From: Sambucus nigra
Lineage: Eukaryota; Streptophyta; Magnoliopsida; Dipsacales; Adoxaceae
Assembly: GCA_949130495.1 (NCBI GenBank)
Contig: CASBWL010000042.1
Span: 992,001-1,056,000 of the forward strand
DNA length: 64,000 nt
Direction: 5' to 3'
In this document: piece by piece, positions 24,401 through 35,400 of the stretch
Numbering within the stretch: the stretch's first letter is position 1
How the letters are laid out: each line of letters opens with the position of its first letter
Made by a program: the position numbers and the translations under genes
Notes under the pieces: generated by a model
Told to the model about the DNA's origin: nothing
Database searches by the model: none
What the model saw: the letters and a program-made list of their open reading frames with translations, nothing else

Positions 24401-25150
24401 ACTTCTGTCTACTTAAGAAGTTGTGAACTAAATTTGATATGTTCTTTGGGGTATGTAATGTTAAATTTGTATCATTGGAATATCTTGGTAAGGAGTGCTC
24501 ATAGTTACAATCCATTAATCTCATTAGAGAAACAATTATGGAGATTAAATGCAACCATGCTTTTGCTTAAAGCAGACATACTCTATATGTATATAGATCA
24601 ATGGAAGCCTTCAAAAACACATTGATTCTTATAAGAGACCATCGTCAGCTTTATCTTTGTATTATATATATAATCTAATATGAGGAGAGAACGATATGTT
24701 TCATAGGTTGCTGCCTTGAAGGAACACTTCTCAACTTATGGCAATCTTACTACTGTTGACCTAGAAGGTCTAAAATCCCAGGATGCTGATGACTCCGGGG
24801 CAGCAAATAGCTCCGCTCGTATATCTTTCACAAGACGTAGTTCAGCTGAGGTGGCATTCTTGAATGGTAAATGCTGGAAAGGCTACAATTTGGAATTTGT
24901 TTGGGTGGCGTCTAGTAATTCTAGCAAAGACATTGTTGGAAAAGAGAATGCTTTGTCATCCTCTAAAGGTTCTTCTGATGCTAAAGTTCAGCCTGCAGGA
25001 GAAGTTATATCCACTGATTCCCGGAGGGCAGCAATCTCAGGAAATGGAGAATCTGAGAATTTGGAAAGAGACAGTGGTGCAGAACTTGTGGATCCCGATG
25101 AAGATTTCCAGTCTAGTAGTTCAACGGCATTGTTAAATATGAAACAGTAA
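17761..25150 (+). CDS. C3H41: CCCH zinc-finger and RRM protein, C3H41 / RBM26-27 family
   Basis: A four-exon gene: 17761-18462, 22434-23669, 23896-24243, 24707-25150. All introns are GT-AG and phase 0, giving 909 codons plus TAA. The N-terminus (MELKVESPSRRLLPP) matches the conserved start of plant C3H41-type proteins. A C-x8-C-x5-C-x3-H zinc finger uses C204, C213, C219 and H223. RRM1 lies at about residues 456-530 (RNP2-like IYVSGI, RNP1-like RAFVQF). A charged coiled coil follows (about 605-655, EVMKEEIRKKQEMLDQKR). A degenerate RRM2 spans the exon 3/4 junction (about 745-830). The domain order (CCCH, RRM, coiled coil, RRM) is that of animal RBM26/27, nuclear RNA-binding proteins that work with exosome-linked poly(A) RNA surveillance. 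A nuclear RNA role in the plant protein is inferred. No stop or frameshift was found, so the gene appears intact despite the retroposon in intron 1. Confidence 0.93.
18463..22433 (+). other. C3H41 intron 1 (4.0 kb, retroposon-bearing)
   Basis: Donor GTATTT, acceptor TTTTTAAATTACAG. The intron is enlarged by the repeat complex at 19221-22204. The unique portions, 18463-19220 and 22221-22433, show nothing else. Confidence 0.85.
19221..22204 (-). mobile_element. LINE-like retroposon with duplicated flank, in C3H41 intron 1
   Basis: Poly(T) heads at about 19302 and 20383 (poly(A) tails on the minus strand) and the adjoining GTAAGTATATTA are typical of plant non-LTR 3' ends. The target-site-like CCATTCAG occurs before each poly(T) and again at about 22212, after the far end. 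Segment 19221-20305 is repeated directly as 20306-21302, including the intron sequence outside the element. The junctions share GGCTA. A third, more diverged related block covers about 21700-22140. Minus-strand ORFs (for example 20303-19752 and 22083-21859) are open but show no endonuclease or reverse transcriptase motif. The element is non-autonomous, truncated, or an internally repeated 5' region. Confidence 0.6.
22434..23669 (+). CDS. C3H41: C3H41 exon 2 (residues 235-646)
   Basis: Begins AGCCTTTCTCAG (SLSQFNLPIS) right after the acceptor and ends GAGAAACAA|GTAAGA. It holds the linker with the conserved DLYDPDQPLW, RRM1 (about 456-530) and most of the coiled coil (ending DKLEKQ). It is exactly 412 codons. 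Confidence 0.93.
23670..23895 (+). other. C3H41 intron 2
   Basis: GTAAGA donor and TTTCAACAG acceptor, T-rich, 226 bp. Confidence 0.9.
23896..24243 (+). CDS. C3H41: C3H41 exon 3 (residues 647-762)
   Basis: Starts GCTACAGGTCTC (ATGLKGEK), continuing the coiled coil. It contains AKRHKVE and leads into the first strand of RRM2 (TTFKIIPPLPTGLAN). It ends AAT|GTAACA. The 116 codons keep the frame with exon 4. Confidence 0.9.
24244..24706 (+). other. C3H41 intron 3
   Basis: GTAACA donor and TTTCATAG acceptor, 463 bp. It includes (CT)n and (CA)n stretches at about 24266-24315. Confidence 0.88.
24707..25150 (+). CDS. C3H41: C3H41 exon 4 (residues 763-909 and stop)
   Basis: Begins GTTGCTGCCTTG (VAALKEHFSTYG), the helix and following strands of RRM2, with ARISFTRRSSAEVAF and a final LEFVWV strand. 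It ends in an acidic/serine-rich tail (DPDEDFQ) and TAA at 25148-25150. Confidence 0.92.
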   Translation, partial: VAALKEHFSTYGNLTTVDLEGLKSQDADDSGAANSSARISFTRRSSAEVAFLNGKCWKGYNLEFVWVASSNSSKDIVGKENALSSSKGSSDAKVQPAGEVISTDSRRAAISGNGESENLERDSGAELVDPDEDFQSSSSTALLNMKQ

Positions 25151-25952
25151 CTTTAACGCGATGTTTGTTGAGGATGGCTAGATTATCAGAGTTGTACAGC
25201 GAGGTAAATTTCGAGTCTACTTTCAGTCTAAATGTAGGCGTTTTTTTCACTTACTATAAGCTGGTTTCCAATTGTCTCATCTCATCTTTGGGGCACGTAA
25301 AGGAGGAATTTTCTGATTTACAACTGCTGTCTGTGAATGATGGTCGGTCAGTGTAGTGAACTATACAGTTTTTTAAAAACTTAGGCATGTCTATTGAGGA
25401 TCACAGTTGAAAAGTTCTATGAAAATAAGCTCCAAAGGTTATTTCAGAATGTTTAGCATCTTGCCTGGTTTTTCCCCTACAATAGTTCTTTTATATGTTT
25501 TTGAGGATAAGTGGAACGAAGAGCTTTTGAACCATCGTGATCGCAATTACCTCCAAGAATTTAATTTTGCAACTTTTTCCTTGCTCTATTTCCGCTATTT
25601 GCAAATTTCTCTGTTTAATGACGCAAGATGGATGTTTTCAGCAACACGTAGGGGGATATTTGCAACTCCCCATTAGTTTAGGATCAATTTGCAACACCAG
25701 GGTTATTGGCAACCTTTTGAATATTCTTTTACTTTTTAATTGTTTTTTTGGGTGGGTGGGGGTGGGGGGATTTTATCCATGACATGGATAAAATCCATGT
25801 TATTAGAGCAACTTTGATTTGTTTTCTTTGGTTACTTCTCAAGTCCTGCAGTAAGGAAAATCTTGTATCTGCCTATATTATTCGCTTATATTTGAACTAC
25901 AATGGCTTTAAAAGAGGCTAACTAAGGAAACCAGAAACCTGTCAGATGAAGG
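25151..25952. other. C3H41 3' untranslated/downstream region
   Basis: No coding content. A palindrome ATTTTATCCATGACATGGAT (about 25770-25793) follows a G-rich tract (25748-25769). It could be part of the 3' UTR or a small element. The polyadenylation site is not determined. Confidence 0.4.
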
Positions 25953-25957
25953 ATAAT

Positions 25958-26271
25958 TGATGGAATCACCAAAAACTAGATCCAAAGAAGAGAAAAGAAG
26001 AGAAAAGCAGAAAGCAAAAATTTAAAATTTGTATTAACAAGTCAAATATTCTATCTTCCCAATGGTGATTGAGTACATTTATTGGCCTTATGAGAGGGTT
26101 CTAGATCTAGAAGATGCTAAATATCCGTGAGTTGTCACGCATGACAACGATAATGGTACCTTCTAGAAGCCATTACCCTAACTATGATATCTAAGCACTA
26201 AACTAGGACACGTGGTAAAAGACAAAAGAAAGGAAAAGTACAAATACACCCCCCTTTTAATATTTAGATCA
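25958..26271 (-). repeat. 3' LTR of the outer element
   Basis: Ends TGATGGAATCACC...GATCA on the plus strand. It matches 44487-44791 throughout, including AATGGTACCTTCTAGAA, with many substitutions that imply an old insertion. Confidence 0.82.
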
Positions 26272-26993
26272 TTCTCCAGGCCTTCGAAAAAGTGTTCAAA
26301 CTCTAAAGGATGAATCGGAAAAGCTTGGGTCGCACGAACAATTCTTTGCTAAAATTGTGCCCAACCATGCCATGCAAATAAAATTTTCTTTAATGAGGGA
26401 TCAAAATATATTTATTCAAATTTTTAGGCCCAATTGTAATATTTTTTGAGTTCTTAAAAATTGGAAGCTGCCCAATATTTTCAAGCCCAATAAAATTAAC
26501 CTTATCAAATTTTGGGTCCAAATAATTGAAACAAACACTTCAACATTATTAAAGATATGGCCTAATTTTTGTTTGAACAAATTCAGCCTAGTATTCTCTT
26601 TGCCGAATTGCTTCAAATGAAGGCCATTACCCACTTCTATTTAATAACCCTTTAAAGACCAACTTTTAGACTAGACTTCTGGGCCAAAAATAAACCTATA
26701 AACATATCAAACCCACCACTTAAGTTTTGCAAACCTGATCGAGGGTTCTCATCGGACCTTTGTTATTCTCGGACTGATCTCCTTCAATCTCGTCATAGCC
26801 CCTATTCATAACAACAATAATGCCATTTTGATTGTCAAATCATTCATCGTTAGGGCTCAAGACCATTGATGTTGAGTGGTGGCTTGCCGTTTGAAACAAC
26901 TTTGTCAGAGGCCAAGAAGTACGTAAAAAGGGATGATGCCCTCCTCTGGGCCAAATTTCATCTGTTTCAATTTCAGATTTTTTTTAATGTCTT

Positions 26994-28163
26994 TGTAAGG
27001 GCAAATTTCCAATCGAGTCTTATGTATGTATTGGCTTATTTTGTTAGTCAAAACATGTAGGGTTACATGTGTGTTATATATATGTTATTCAAGCTTATGA
27101 ATCGAGATATGCAGGCGACTAATTTTGGTGCTACATGATTGGACGCGTTGCACGTTTCTCGAGATCAAAGGTGTATGATATTTTATGATAAAAATAATTA
27201 TAAATGTATTTGGATTACATTTTTGAGGCTTTTTTATCATTTTAAAATGTTTTTTGAAAAAACTTACTTTTGTTCAGTCGTTCAAACGAGAAGGCATTCT
27301 CTTTCAAACGAGGATTCCAACTAGATGGAATTCTCGTTCAAACATGTTTCAAATGACTTTCATACGAGTGATCTCTGTTTACTTTTGGTCCACATGTTTG
27401 AAGCTCGTTGGAAAGCCCTTCGAATGAACATTCGTTTGAACGAACTTTGAATTCATTCCGACAATTTATGAAAAGTCGTTCGAACGAACCTGTATTCGCT
27501 TTCGAACAAACTTTGCGAATTTTAAGAAAAAGGTTTTGAATTTTTCCTGATTCAAACACTTGTTAAAACTTAGGTTTTCTTTCAAAATTCGGGAGCCTCT
27601 TTTGCAGAAAAACATTTTTAAGCCTTTAAACTTTAAAAACATTTTTTTACCCTAAATCCAAATACCTTATTGATTTATTTTATCATAGTCTAAGATTAAA
27701 CCCAAAATATTACATTCTATATGTTTTGGTCTGGTGGATTCCACACAAGTGGGTGACGATTGAAGCTATCGGAGGAGTTCGATGCATGGAGTTGCCGTGA
27801 GGTTTACGTTGGACTGCGCAGTTGCTATGAACGAAGGTGTGAGACATTCATCTGAATAGGCTTGAAGGGTCAAGTGTTGTAAGTCTTTTGTGTCTTTGTG
27901 TAAAACCTTATTTATAGTGAATTTTATCTAGGCTTGGCCGTCCGAGGTTTTTTCCGATTGAGTTTCCTCATATATAGCCGTCCCATGTGTGGTTGTGCTT
28001 GTTAATTACTTGATTAATCTTGCATGCAAACTTAGTAATTATGTTAAACAAGATTAAAATTGGCAATTATTTGGTATGCATGTTTACAAAAGCTTAGACC
28101 GAATTTGGAAAATCCAGTTATCACTTAATTTATTTGTTTCGTAAGTAGAAAATCGGACTTTCA
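26994..28163 (+). repeat. 5' LTR of the Copia element
   Basis: Begins TGTAAGGGCAAATTTCC and ends ACTTTCA. It contains a cluster of TCGTTCGAACGA-type motifs at 27277-27515 and the phrase TCCACACAAGTGGGTGACG shared with the 3' LTR. Confidence 0.87.
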
Positions 28164-28165
28164 AT

Positions 28166-28180
28166 TAGTATCAGAGTAGG
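28166..28180 (+). other. Primer-binding site of the Copia element
   Basis: TAGTATCAGAGTAGG, two bases after the LTR end, is a variant of the TGGTATCAGAGC site complementary to initiator tRNA-Met used by plant Copia elements. Confidence 0.75.
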
Positions 28181-28222
28181 TGTCTATAAGTTATTTAGGC
28201 ATATTTTTTTGTAAAATTTTCT

Positions 28223-30060
28223 ATGGAGTCAATAAATAGGTCGCCGATGTTTGACGGGTCGAATTCTGCGTATTGGAAAGCCCGTATGAAATTTGCACTT
28301 AAGTTGATAGATGAGAGAGTGTGAATAGCGGTAGTTAGAGGATGGACTCCACCCACAACAATTGTAGGAGAGCGTACTGTCCCTATATCGGTTGAGAGTT
28401 GGAGAGAGAACGAATATAAACTGTGTAATTATAATTCTCGTGGTCTCAACGCTTTGTTCAGTGCTATCTCACCTTAGGAGTTCCGTCGAATCATTACGAG
28501 TGAAACGTTCAAGGAGGCTTGGAACATACTCCAACTTACGAATGATGGAACAAATGTCGTGAAAGCTTCCAAGCTTCGAAATCTAACTACTCAATTTGAA
28601 ACCATCCGTATGAGTGAGAGTGAAACGCTTGATGAGTTCTATGCTCGTTTCTCAGACATGGTAAACTCATCATTCAATTCAGGAGAAAGAATTCTCGAAG
28701 CTTGGGTTGTGAAGAAGATCTTAAGGTCCTTACCTGAAAGGTTTAACTCGAAAGTCACTATTTTAAACTCATTGGGAAACACTGGCAGTATGATACTAGA
28801 AGAGCTTGTTGGTGATCTACAAACCTATGAGCTTGACATGTTTTCTCAAAACACGAAGAAGAAAGATAAGGGCATTGTCTTAAAAGCTAGGAAGGAGGAG
28901 ATGTCTGAGTCCGATGAGTCTGACCTAGATCCCGATGACATGGCCTTATTTGCTAAAAAAATCAAAAAAATTAAAAAGTTTAAGATATAAAATTCAATAA
29001 GCAAAAGTTTAAGAAACACAAATACAATAAGGCAGAAAAAAATTCAATGACCGCGATTTTAAGAAAAACAAGAATGATAACTCAAAGAATGATGATCTTG
29101 GGAGATGTTATGAGTGTGAAGTTCACGGTCACAGAGCCTTTGAATGTTCCACGAAACTTGAGAGACAGTGTAAAAACAAAGCTATTTACAATGCCTCTCT
29201 AAGCGACAATGATATGGAGTAAGATGATTCAGGTAACTGTTCACCTCTTGGTCGCAACTTCACTGTGTTCATCGCTAGTCATGCCAGTAAATCTAGTATG
29301 TCTCATTCTAATGGTGACAATCTCCTGCATGATGACCTCGTGAAAATGATGATGGTTTCAGTGATGGATATGTTGACGAGGGTGATCTCTAATCCGCCTA
29401 TTCCTAGCTTTACATCGAGTCCTTGAAAATTCAATAGAGGAATTAAAAGTTGACTATTAAGGTGTTGATGCTTGGAAAGGAGTTGGTTTCCTTAAAGGAG
29501 AATGAGACACCGGTGAGTTAACTCGAGGCGGATAAAGTTTGTTTGTGAGAGAAGATTTTTTGGTGGGAAAAAAGGACGATTTAATTTCCAAAGTCACAAG
29601 ACCTACCGATCTTCGTGACTCTTTGAAAGTTCACGAGAAGCTTGAAGCCGAAATTGTCATACTCAAGAAAGACCTTGAGGCTTCTCGTGAAGTAAAATTC
29701 ACTCTTGAGGATAATTCTGAGAGAATGGGGAAGTTGTTTCTCAGACCTGTCCCCAGATATAAGGAGAAAGGGTATATGTTATGATGAGGGTGATTCTTCA
29801 AAGTCTAAATCTGTACCTATTGCCAAGTTTATTTCTAAAACAAACATTCCTAAACCAAACCCACCAAAGAGGAAACCTCCTCTGCAAACCAATAAGATGA
29901 AATATGTTCAACCTTATATTTGTACTTTTGCAAAAGAATGGGACACCTTAAAGACTTTTGCTACAAGCTTAAGAGGGATTCTCATTCTCGTACTCCAACA
30001 CCCCACTATTGCCACCTGGTGAGCTTGAGAGAGCAAGTTGAATATCTTGTTGATACTTCT
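28223..30060 (+). pseudogene. Copia gag (UBN2-type) remnant
   Basis: Starts ATG at 28223 with PMFDGSNSAYWKARM, the conserved N-terminus of plant Copia gag. Internal stops fall at about 28321 and 28474. The open block 28559-28990 covers the capsid core (LDEFYARFSDMVNSS, ILRSLPERFNSKVTIL). A CCHC knuckle CYECEVHGHRAFEC lies at about 29107-29150 and a second zinc-finger-like FCKRMGHLKDFCY at about 29926-29970. Stops and frameshifts between blocks abolish translation. The sequence is split right after SLREQVEYLVDTSK by the CACTA insertion. Confidence 0.8.
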
Positions 30061-30107
30061 AAACACTACACCAAAATGGGCAAATTGTCACCTTTCAGCC
30101 GGCCAGC

Positions 30108-30290
30108 CTTGTCAAGGTCATTGACCGTGATAAAAAAACACGCGTTTTATGTCACGGTCATTGACCTTGACACGACCGTGACAAGTCCGTGACAAATTTA
30201 CTTGTCACGGTCATTGACCGTGACAATTATTGAAATACTTGTCACGGTCAATGACCTTGACACGACCGTGACAATGTTTGCAGCAAAAAC
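30108..30290. repeat. Left subterminal repeat array of the CACTA element
   Basis: At least five units built on GTCACGGTCATTGACC followed by its complement half (GTGACA), each nearly palindromic, several paired as ...TTGACACGACCGTGACA. By analogy with En/Spm, such repeats bind the TnpA protein. A further isolated unit (GTCACGGTCGTGG) occurs at about 30949. Confidence 0.85.
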
Positions 30291-30731
30291 CCTTTCCCCC
30301 TTCTTTTTTCCCTACCGTCGTTCCCTCCCTCTCTCTCTCACTCGACGCTGCTCTCTCTCTCTCTCTTCCATTTATATATATGTTTGTGTGTATATATATG
30401 TGTGTATGTGTATATATATATATATGTGTGTATGTGTGTATATATATAAAAATGTAAATGTAAATAATATCCAAAAATGTAAATGTAAATAATATTCAAA
30501 AATATTGGATAACAATTTATTTTCATTCAAAATAAATAATTGATAATAGTTGGGTAATAATTGGATAATAATCGATATTTTCATTCAAAATAAATATTTC
30601 ATTCAAAAATATTGGATAATAATTGATATTTTCATTTAAATTGATAATAATTTTATTAATGAAATTAATTCAATTAGGTAAAACCCTAGATAATTTTTTA
30701 ACAGAATTTGATAATATTATATAAAGTTTAG

Positions 30732-31440
30732 TAAATTCACAAAAATGTTGCCAATTGTATGTTTTTAGGAATACCATTAGTTAGAATCCATACACATGCA
30801 TGATGTTAGAAAGTCTTAAATTTAATTCTCACTTTAATTTGTAGAATATCTGTACTTGGTTGGATTTATCCCTTTATGATAATGAAATTTATGCTCCAAT
30901 TATAATTATCTCATGTCATAATTTTATTGATAAACAATAAATGTAGTTGTCACGGTCGTGGTGGGGGGAGGGGGTGGGGGTGGGGTGTGTGTGTGTGTGT
31001 GTGTGTGCGTAGGTGTGTGCGTGGCGAGGGGGGGGGGGAGGGGGTGGGGTATGTGTATATGTGTGTGTATGGTGGTGTGTGGTGGGGGAGGGGGGTAGTG
31101 GGGGTGGGGTGTGGTGGGGGACGGGGGTAGTGGGGGTGTGGTGGGGTGGGGGAAGGGGGTGGGGGTGGAATTTTCTAACTAAAAATATGATAATATTTTG
31201 CCAGTTGTAAACTTGGAATTTAGTAAAATATGAAATTTAGTAAATTCACAAAATGTTGCCAATTGTATGTTTTTAGGAATATCATTAGTTACTTTTGTGC
31301 CCAACTATGTAGAATCCATACACATGCATGTTGTTAGAAAGTCTTAAATTTAATTCTCACTTTAATTTGTAGAATCTCTGTACTTGGTTGTATTTATCCC
31401 TTTATGATAATGAAATTTATGCTCCAATTATAATTATGTG
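30732..31440. repeat. Internal direct duplication with G-rich tracts
   Basis: About 200 bp at 30732-30915 (TTCACAAAAATGTTGCC... AATTATAATTAT) recur at about 31222-31437. Each copy is followed by a GGGGTGGGGG / (GT)n-rich tract (30957-31170 and 31433-31625). The plus strand of these tracts has many runs of four or more G. Confidence 0.85.
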
Positions 31441-31680
31441 TGTGTATATGTGTGTGTATGGTGGTGTGTGGTGGGGGAGGGGGGGGGTAGTGGGGGTGTG
31501 GTGTGGTGGGGGAGATGATAATATTTTGTTATAATTTGTGGGGGGAGGGAGTGGGTGTGGGGTGTGTGTGTGTGTGCGTAGGTGTGTGCGTGTGTGCGTG
31601 GCGGGTGGGGAAGGGGTGCGTGTATGTGTACTATTAACATTTTTTTTTATCTGTACTAATAACATTTTTTTACAGCAAAA

Positions 31681-33467
31681 ATGTCTCCTTCAGATATTAA
31701 GGCGAAGATGATGATGCTGTTTATGATGATGTCGTCTGGGTTCGGTGGTAGCGGAGGCGACGAGGGCTCCTCCGCCCGTAGGCTCCCCAAATATGGAAAA
31801 TTTGGGATTACCGTCGAGAACAAGTCGGAGCTATTAGCGAGATCCCTCGAGCTGCTAAAGACAGTCATCGGCCCGGGGTTATGAGTTGGAAGGAGGTGTC
31901 ATATGAGCTCAAGTTAGCTGTTTGGGCGGCACTACAGGTAATATATTTATATTTATATGAATATGAATATTTCAATTTCAATTTCAATTTCAATTTCAAT
32001 TTCATATTTATATTTATATTTATATTTATATTTATATTTATATTTATATTTATATTTATATTTATATTTATATTTATATTTATATTTATATTTATATTTA
32101 TATTTATATTTATATTTATTCGCAACTAACATTGTATTTGTTGGACAGGAACAATTCAACTTGGATCCAAAGCTACGCGATTCCGTCTTGGAGTAGTTGA
32201 GGGAGCAACACAAGACGTGGAAGAAAAATATGCGAACACAGTACTTTGAAAAAACACGAGAGTCCATTATACAATGACGCGGATCCGTCTCGCCCAAGGA
32301 GCCGATCTCATTGGCACAATGGCAAAAGTTCATTGACAATGAGATCGAGGATCGACAATTGGCATCTCGCCAATCGGGGAGGGAAAATCGGGCAAAAAAG
32401 ACGGACGTGCACTACTCCGGCCGGACCTCTTACGCTGAGGTGGAGCATAGGATGCAGGTAAGATTTAATTTATCTATAACTACAGAAATATATTATTCTT
32501 CATTATTTTACTTTGCGGGGCCGATACTAATTTTACTTTACTTCATTTTATTTCAGGGGGTAGGGAGTGGGCCAGGGGTAAGCCACATAGGCTCGATACT
32601 TATGTGGCTCTTCGGACGAAAAAGGGGAAGGACAAGGAGGTGTCCCCGAGCGTCGCGGCCACGATTGTAAGTAATCCGACAGTTTAATTATTGTTAATTA
32701 CGTTATATTTTTTTAGTTTACTTATTTTACTAATCATGTGATTTTTGTCGTTTCAGGCAAAGCTTAAGGAAGTGCATGAGTCGCAGTCTGATGCCGACAA
32801 GGCATCTTTGTCCACAGACGCACTCAGCCAAGTGCTTGGCTCTGATCGCAAGGGGAGGACAAGGGGAGTGAGCTCGCGGGTGGCCAAATCTAGGATCATC
32901 GGATTGGAGACGAGCGACACCGGGTTGGCTCGAACGGTGGATTCACACGACGCGAAGCTGTCCCGTTTGGAGGCGACGGTCCAAGATATGTACGCATTCA
33001 TGAAGCGTACGTTGGGTGGAGACCGTAAAGGGAAAGGGAAAGGGAAGGAGAAGGAGAAGGCGGTGGAGGAGGAGGTGCGGGAGGACGAGGCGCAGGATGA
33101 CGAGGATGTGGACCTCGCTGCTTCATCACCGACACGTTCGTACTTCGATGATCCACTTCCCTATTTGGCGCCCTTCAACAGACCATTGTCGACACTTGGT
33201 TGGCCGAGTGTGTTCATATTGGACGTATTTGATGGCCAGCGGATAGGGCGGGGGTTGAGGGACCCGAATATCGTCGAGGGTGGAATAGTCCATGGACGTG
33301 TGCTTCAAGAGATGGAGTCCAGGGTGCTCGTCACGCATGTCATACCCGGGAAGGAGAACTCCCTATTGTGGTTGCGCGAACAATGCGGCACGACGTATAT
33401 TAGTGGGTGCGTCAATTCGTATGTCGTGTGGCCTACTCACCTCCTCAGTTTTATCCAAGACATGTAG
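31681..33467 (+). pseudogene. TnpA-like (Transposase_24 family) gene of the CACTA element
   Basis: Four probable exons: 31681-31938, 32149-32457, 32557-32666, 32757-33467, with GT-AG borders. Exon 1 has a low-complexity start (MSPSDIKAKMM) and ends SWKEVSYELKLAVWAALQ after a frame change near 31870. Exon 2 holds the Transposase_24 hallmark (TWKKNMRTQYFEKTRE, then ISLAQWQKFIDNEIEDRQLA) but has in-frame stops at about 32194 and 32266. Exon 3 reads RGKPHRLDTYVALRTKKGKD only in a shifted frame. Exon 4 has ALSQVLGSDRKGRTRGVSS, a coiled-coil-like LSRLEATVQDMYAFMK, a Lys/Glu-rich run and a C-terminal WPSVFILDVFDG. The family binds subterminal repeats and assists transposition in the nucleus. This copy is inactive. 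Confidence 0.8.
31967..32119. repeat. Hexanucleotide repeats (TTCAAT)n then (TATATT)n
   Basis: Two adjoining hexamer arrays lie inside intron 1 of the TnpA-like gene: about 6 TTCAAT units, then about 19 TTTATA-phase units. They generate spurious long ORFs of ININ, YKYK and IFIF. Confidence 0.95.
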
Positions 33468-33699
33468 TAACATTATTTTTAAGTTTGTCCATTTTAATTA
33501 TATTTGGATTATATCGTCATGTATATTATTTCTATTTTGAATATTTGGATTATATCGTCATGAATATATATTTTCATTATCTTTAGTTTGTGTTGGATAT
33601 ATGATGTTTGGAACGGTACAACGTTGCTATAACAGGTACAAATATACTGCTGGGCAGTGGCAGTGGCCATACTGCCCATCAGATTTTTTTTAAATTCTG

Positions 33700-34005
33700 C
33701 TCAGAATTGTCACGGTCATTGATCGTGACACGTCCGTGACAAAATTGTCTCGAACGCGTCACGGTCAATGACCGTGACAATTCTGGGCAAGAAGGGTCAC
33801 GGCTTTGTCACGGTTTATAACCGTGACAAACGTGTCACGGTCATTGACCTTGACACAACCGTGACACAAAACGCGAGTTTTGTGTCAAGGTCAATGACCG
33901 TGACACGACCGTGATAAAAAAAGTTGTCTCGCCTCGAAATGTCACGGTCATTGACCTTGACAAGTTGGATTTGTCAAGGTCAATGACCTTGACAAATGGG
34001 AAGAT
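33700..34005. repeat. Right subterminal repeat array of the CACTA element
   Basis: Six or more units of the GTCACGGTCAATGACC palindrome, with the variant GTCAAGGTCAATGACC nearest the terminus, mirroring the left array. Confidence 0.85.
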
Positions 34006-34019
34006 TTGGTGTAGTGAAA

Positions 34020-35400
34020 GGATTAATGCAAGAGTTCCAAAGGTTGTCTATGCCTCATGGGAACTCGTTTAAACCAAATGCTAGGCACAACAATCAAAAA
34101 AGCAAAAGGAAGGCAACGCCTACGCGTTACACTCCTATTTGGGTTGTGAAAGAAAATGACACAAAAGCTCTTGTTATTCATGTTGCTCTCAAAGTTCAAA
34201 ATACCTCCCAATAGTAATTTTGATAGTGGTTGCTTAAGGCACATGACAAGAGACAAATCTCTTTTTACCAAACTTGAGGATCACATGGAAGGTAGAGTCA
34301 CCTTCGGTGATGGGAGTCGGTCTAGCGTGTTAGGACGGGGCACCATTGAGATTTTCGAGTTCCTAAAGCTAGACAGCATGTTTTACGTTGATGGGTAAAG
34401 TAAACTTGATAAGTATAAGCCCATTGTGTGATGATAATCTTGCAGTTAAGTTTAACCAAATGGAATGTTGTGTCTACAATGATTCTGGTAAGACAGTACT
34501 GCAAGGTGTAAGGACATTCGATAACTGTTATGGTATTATTCCTAAATCTGCATTCATTTGCAATAGTGTTAGGGCCCTTTCCGTCGACCTTTGGCACCAA
34601 AGACTAGGTCATGTGAATTATAGGGATCTCGATCATCTTGTGAGGAAAGTCCTAGTCCGTGGCTTACCATCTCTAGGAAAACCAAGTTCCTTGGTTTGTG
34701 GTCCATGCCAACATGGAAAACAAATCAAGAGTCCACATAGGAAGTTGAATACTATTACTACCTCCCATGTATTAAAGTTGATACACATGGATCTTATGGG
34801 TCCCACGCATACGAAGAGCCTTGGTGGTAAAAGGTATATCTTAGTGATGGTCGACGAATTTTTGAGGTATTCTATTTTGGTATTCCTTAGGGAAAAGTCG
34901 GATGTTGTTGAGTTTCTTACAACTAAATGCCGTATTTTACAAACTCAACATAGTATCACTATAAATTGCATTCGAAGTGATAATGACACGAAATTCATTG
35001 ATGCTGGTGTTGGAGCGTTTGTGATAAGTTGGGTATCAAACATGAATTGTCGGCGGTAGGACCTCAACAAAATGACATTATTGAGCGAAAAAATAAGGCC
35101 ATTCAGGAGATGGCAAGGTCTATGCTCCTTCGTCGAAATGTGCCTAGGCATTTTTGGGCAGAGGCGGTTAACACTGCATATCACACGGTGAACAGGGTTT
35201 GTCTCTATCCACAAACCACTAAAATGCCATATGAATTGTGGACCGGGAAAAAGCCCAACCTATCGTATTTTCGAGTATTTGGGAGTTCATGCTACACTCT
35301 TCGCAATAGAGAGCACTTAGGAAAGTTTGACTTTAAGAGTGACATGGGAATGTTTTTAGGTTATTCATCTAATAATCGAGCCAATAGGGTTCAAAACCTT
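34020..35400 (+). pseudogene. Copia protease and integrase remnant
   Basis: The protease active-site-like DSGC occurs in NFDSGCLRHMTRDKSL (about 34216-34262). GAG-pre-integrase follows: SVDLWHQRLGHVNYRDL and CGPCQHGKQIKSPHRK (the HHCC zinc region, about 34588-34745). The integrase catalytic D residues are in HMDLMGP and RSDNDTKF, and the glutamate is in NDIIERKN after a frame change near 35030. The C-terminal part has HFWAEAVNTAYHTVNR and GMFLGYSSNNRA. There are two frame breaks (about 34400 and 35030). It would insert cDNA into the host genome if intact. Confidence 0.85.

Larger units (their letters stand above)
30064..34016 (+). mobile_element. CACTA (En/Spm) transposon, non-autonomous
   Basis: The terminal inverted repeats are CACTACACCAAAATGGG and its partner ending TTTGGTGTAGTG. 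A 3-bp duplication AAA lies on both sides (30061-30063 and 34017-34019). Both ends carry arrays of palindromic subterminal repeats. A TnpA-like gene lies at 31681-33467. There is no TnpD-type transposase ORF, so it cannot mobilise itself. It sits in the Copia coding region. The Copia sequence resumes without loss after the duplication. Confidence 0.95.

Noticed and set aside
27270..27515. TTC/GAA clusters as a heat-shock element
   Set aside because: TTC and GAA are directly adjacent rather than separated by two bases, so the canonical HSE spacing is not met.
30927..31665. Gly/Val/Cys-rich and His/Pro/Thr-rich ORFs
   Set aside because: They are products of G-rich and GT-rich low-complexity DNA with no protein features.
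31865..32339. Long ORFs of ININ, YKYK and IFIF repeats
   Set aside because: They arise from hexanucleotide repeats in the intron of the CACTA gene.
30064..34016. Repeated palindromes as a CRISPR array
   Set aside because: Spacing is irregular, units are paired palindromes confined to the two ends of a CACTA transposon, and this is a plant genome.
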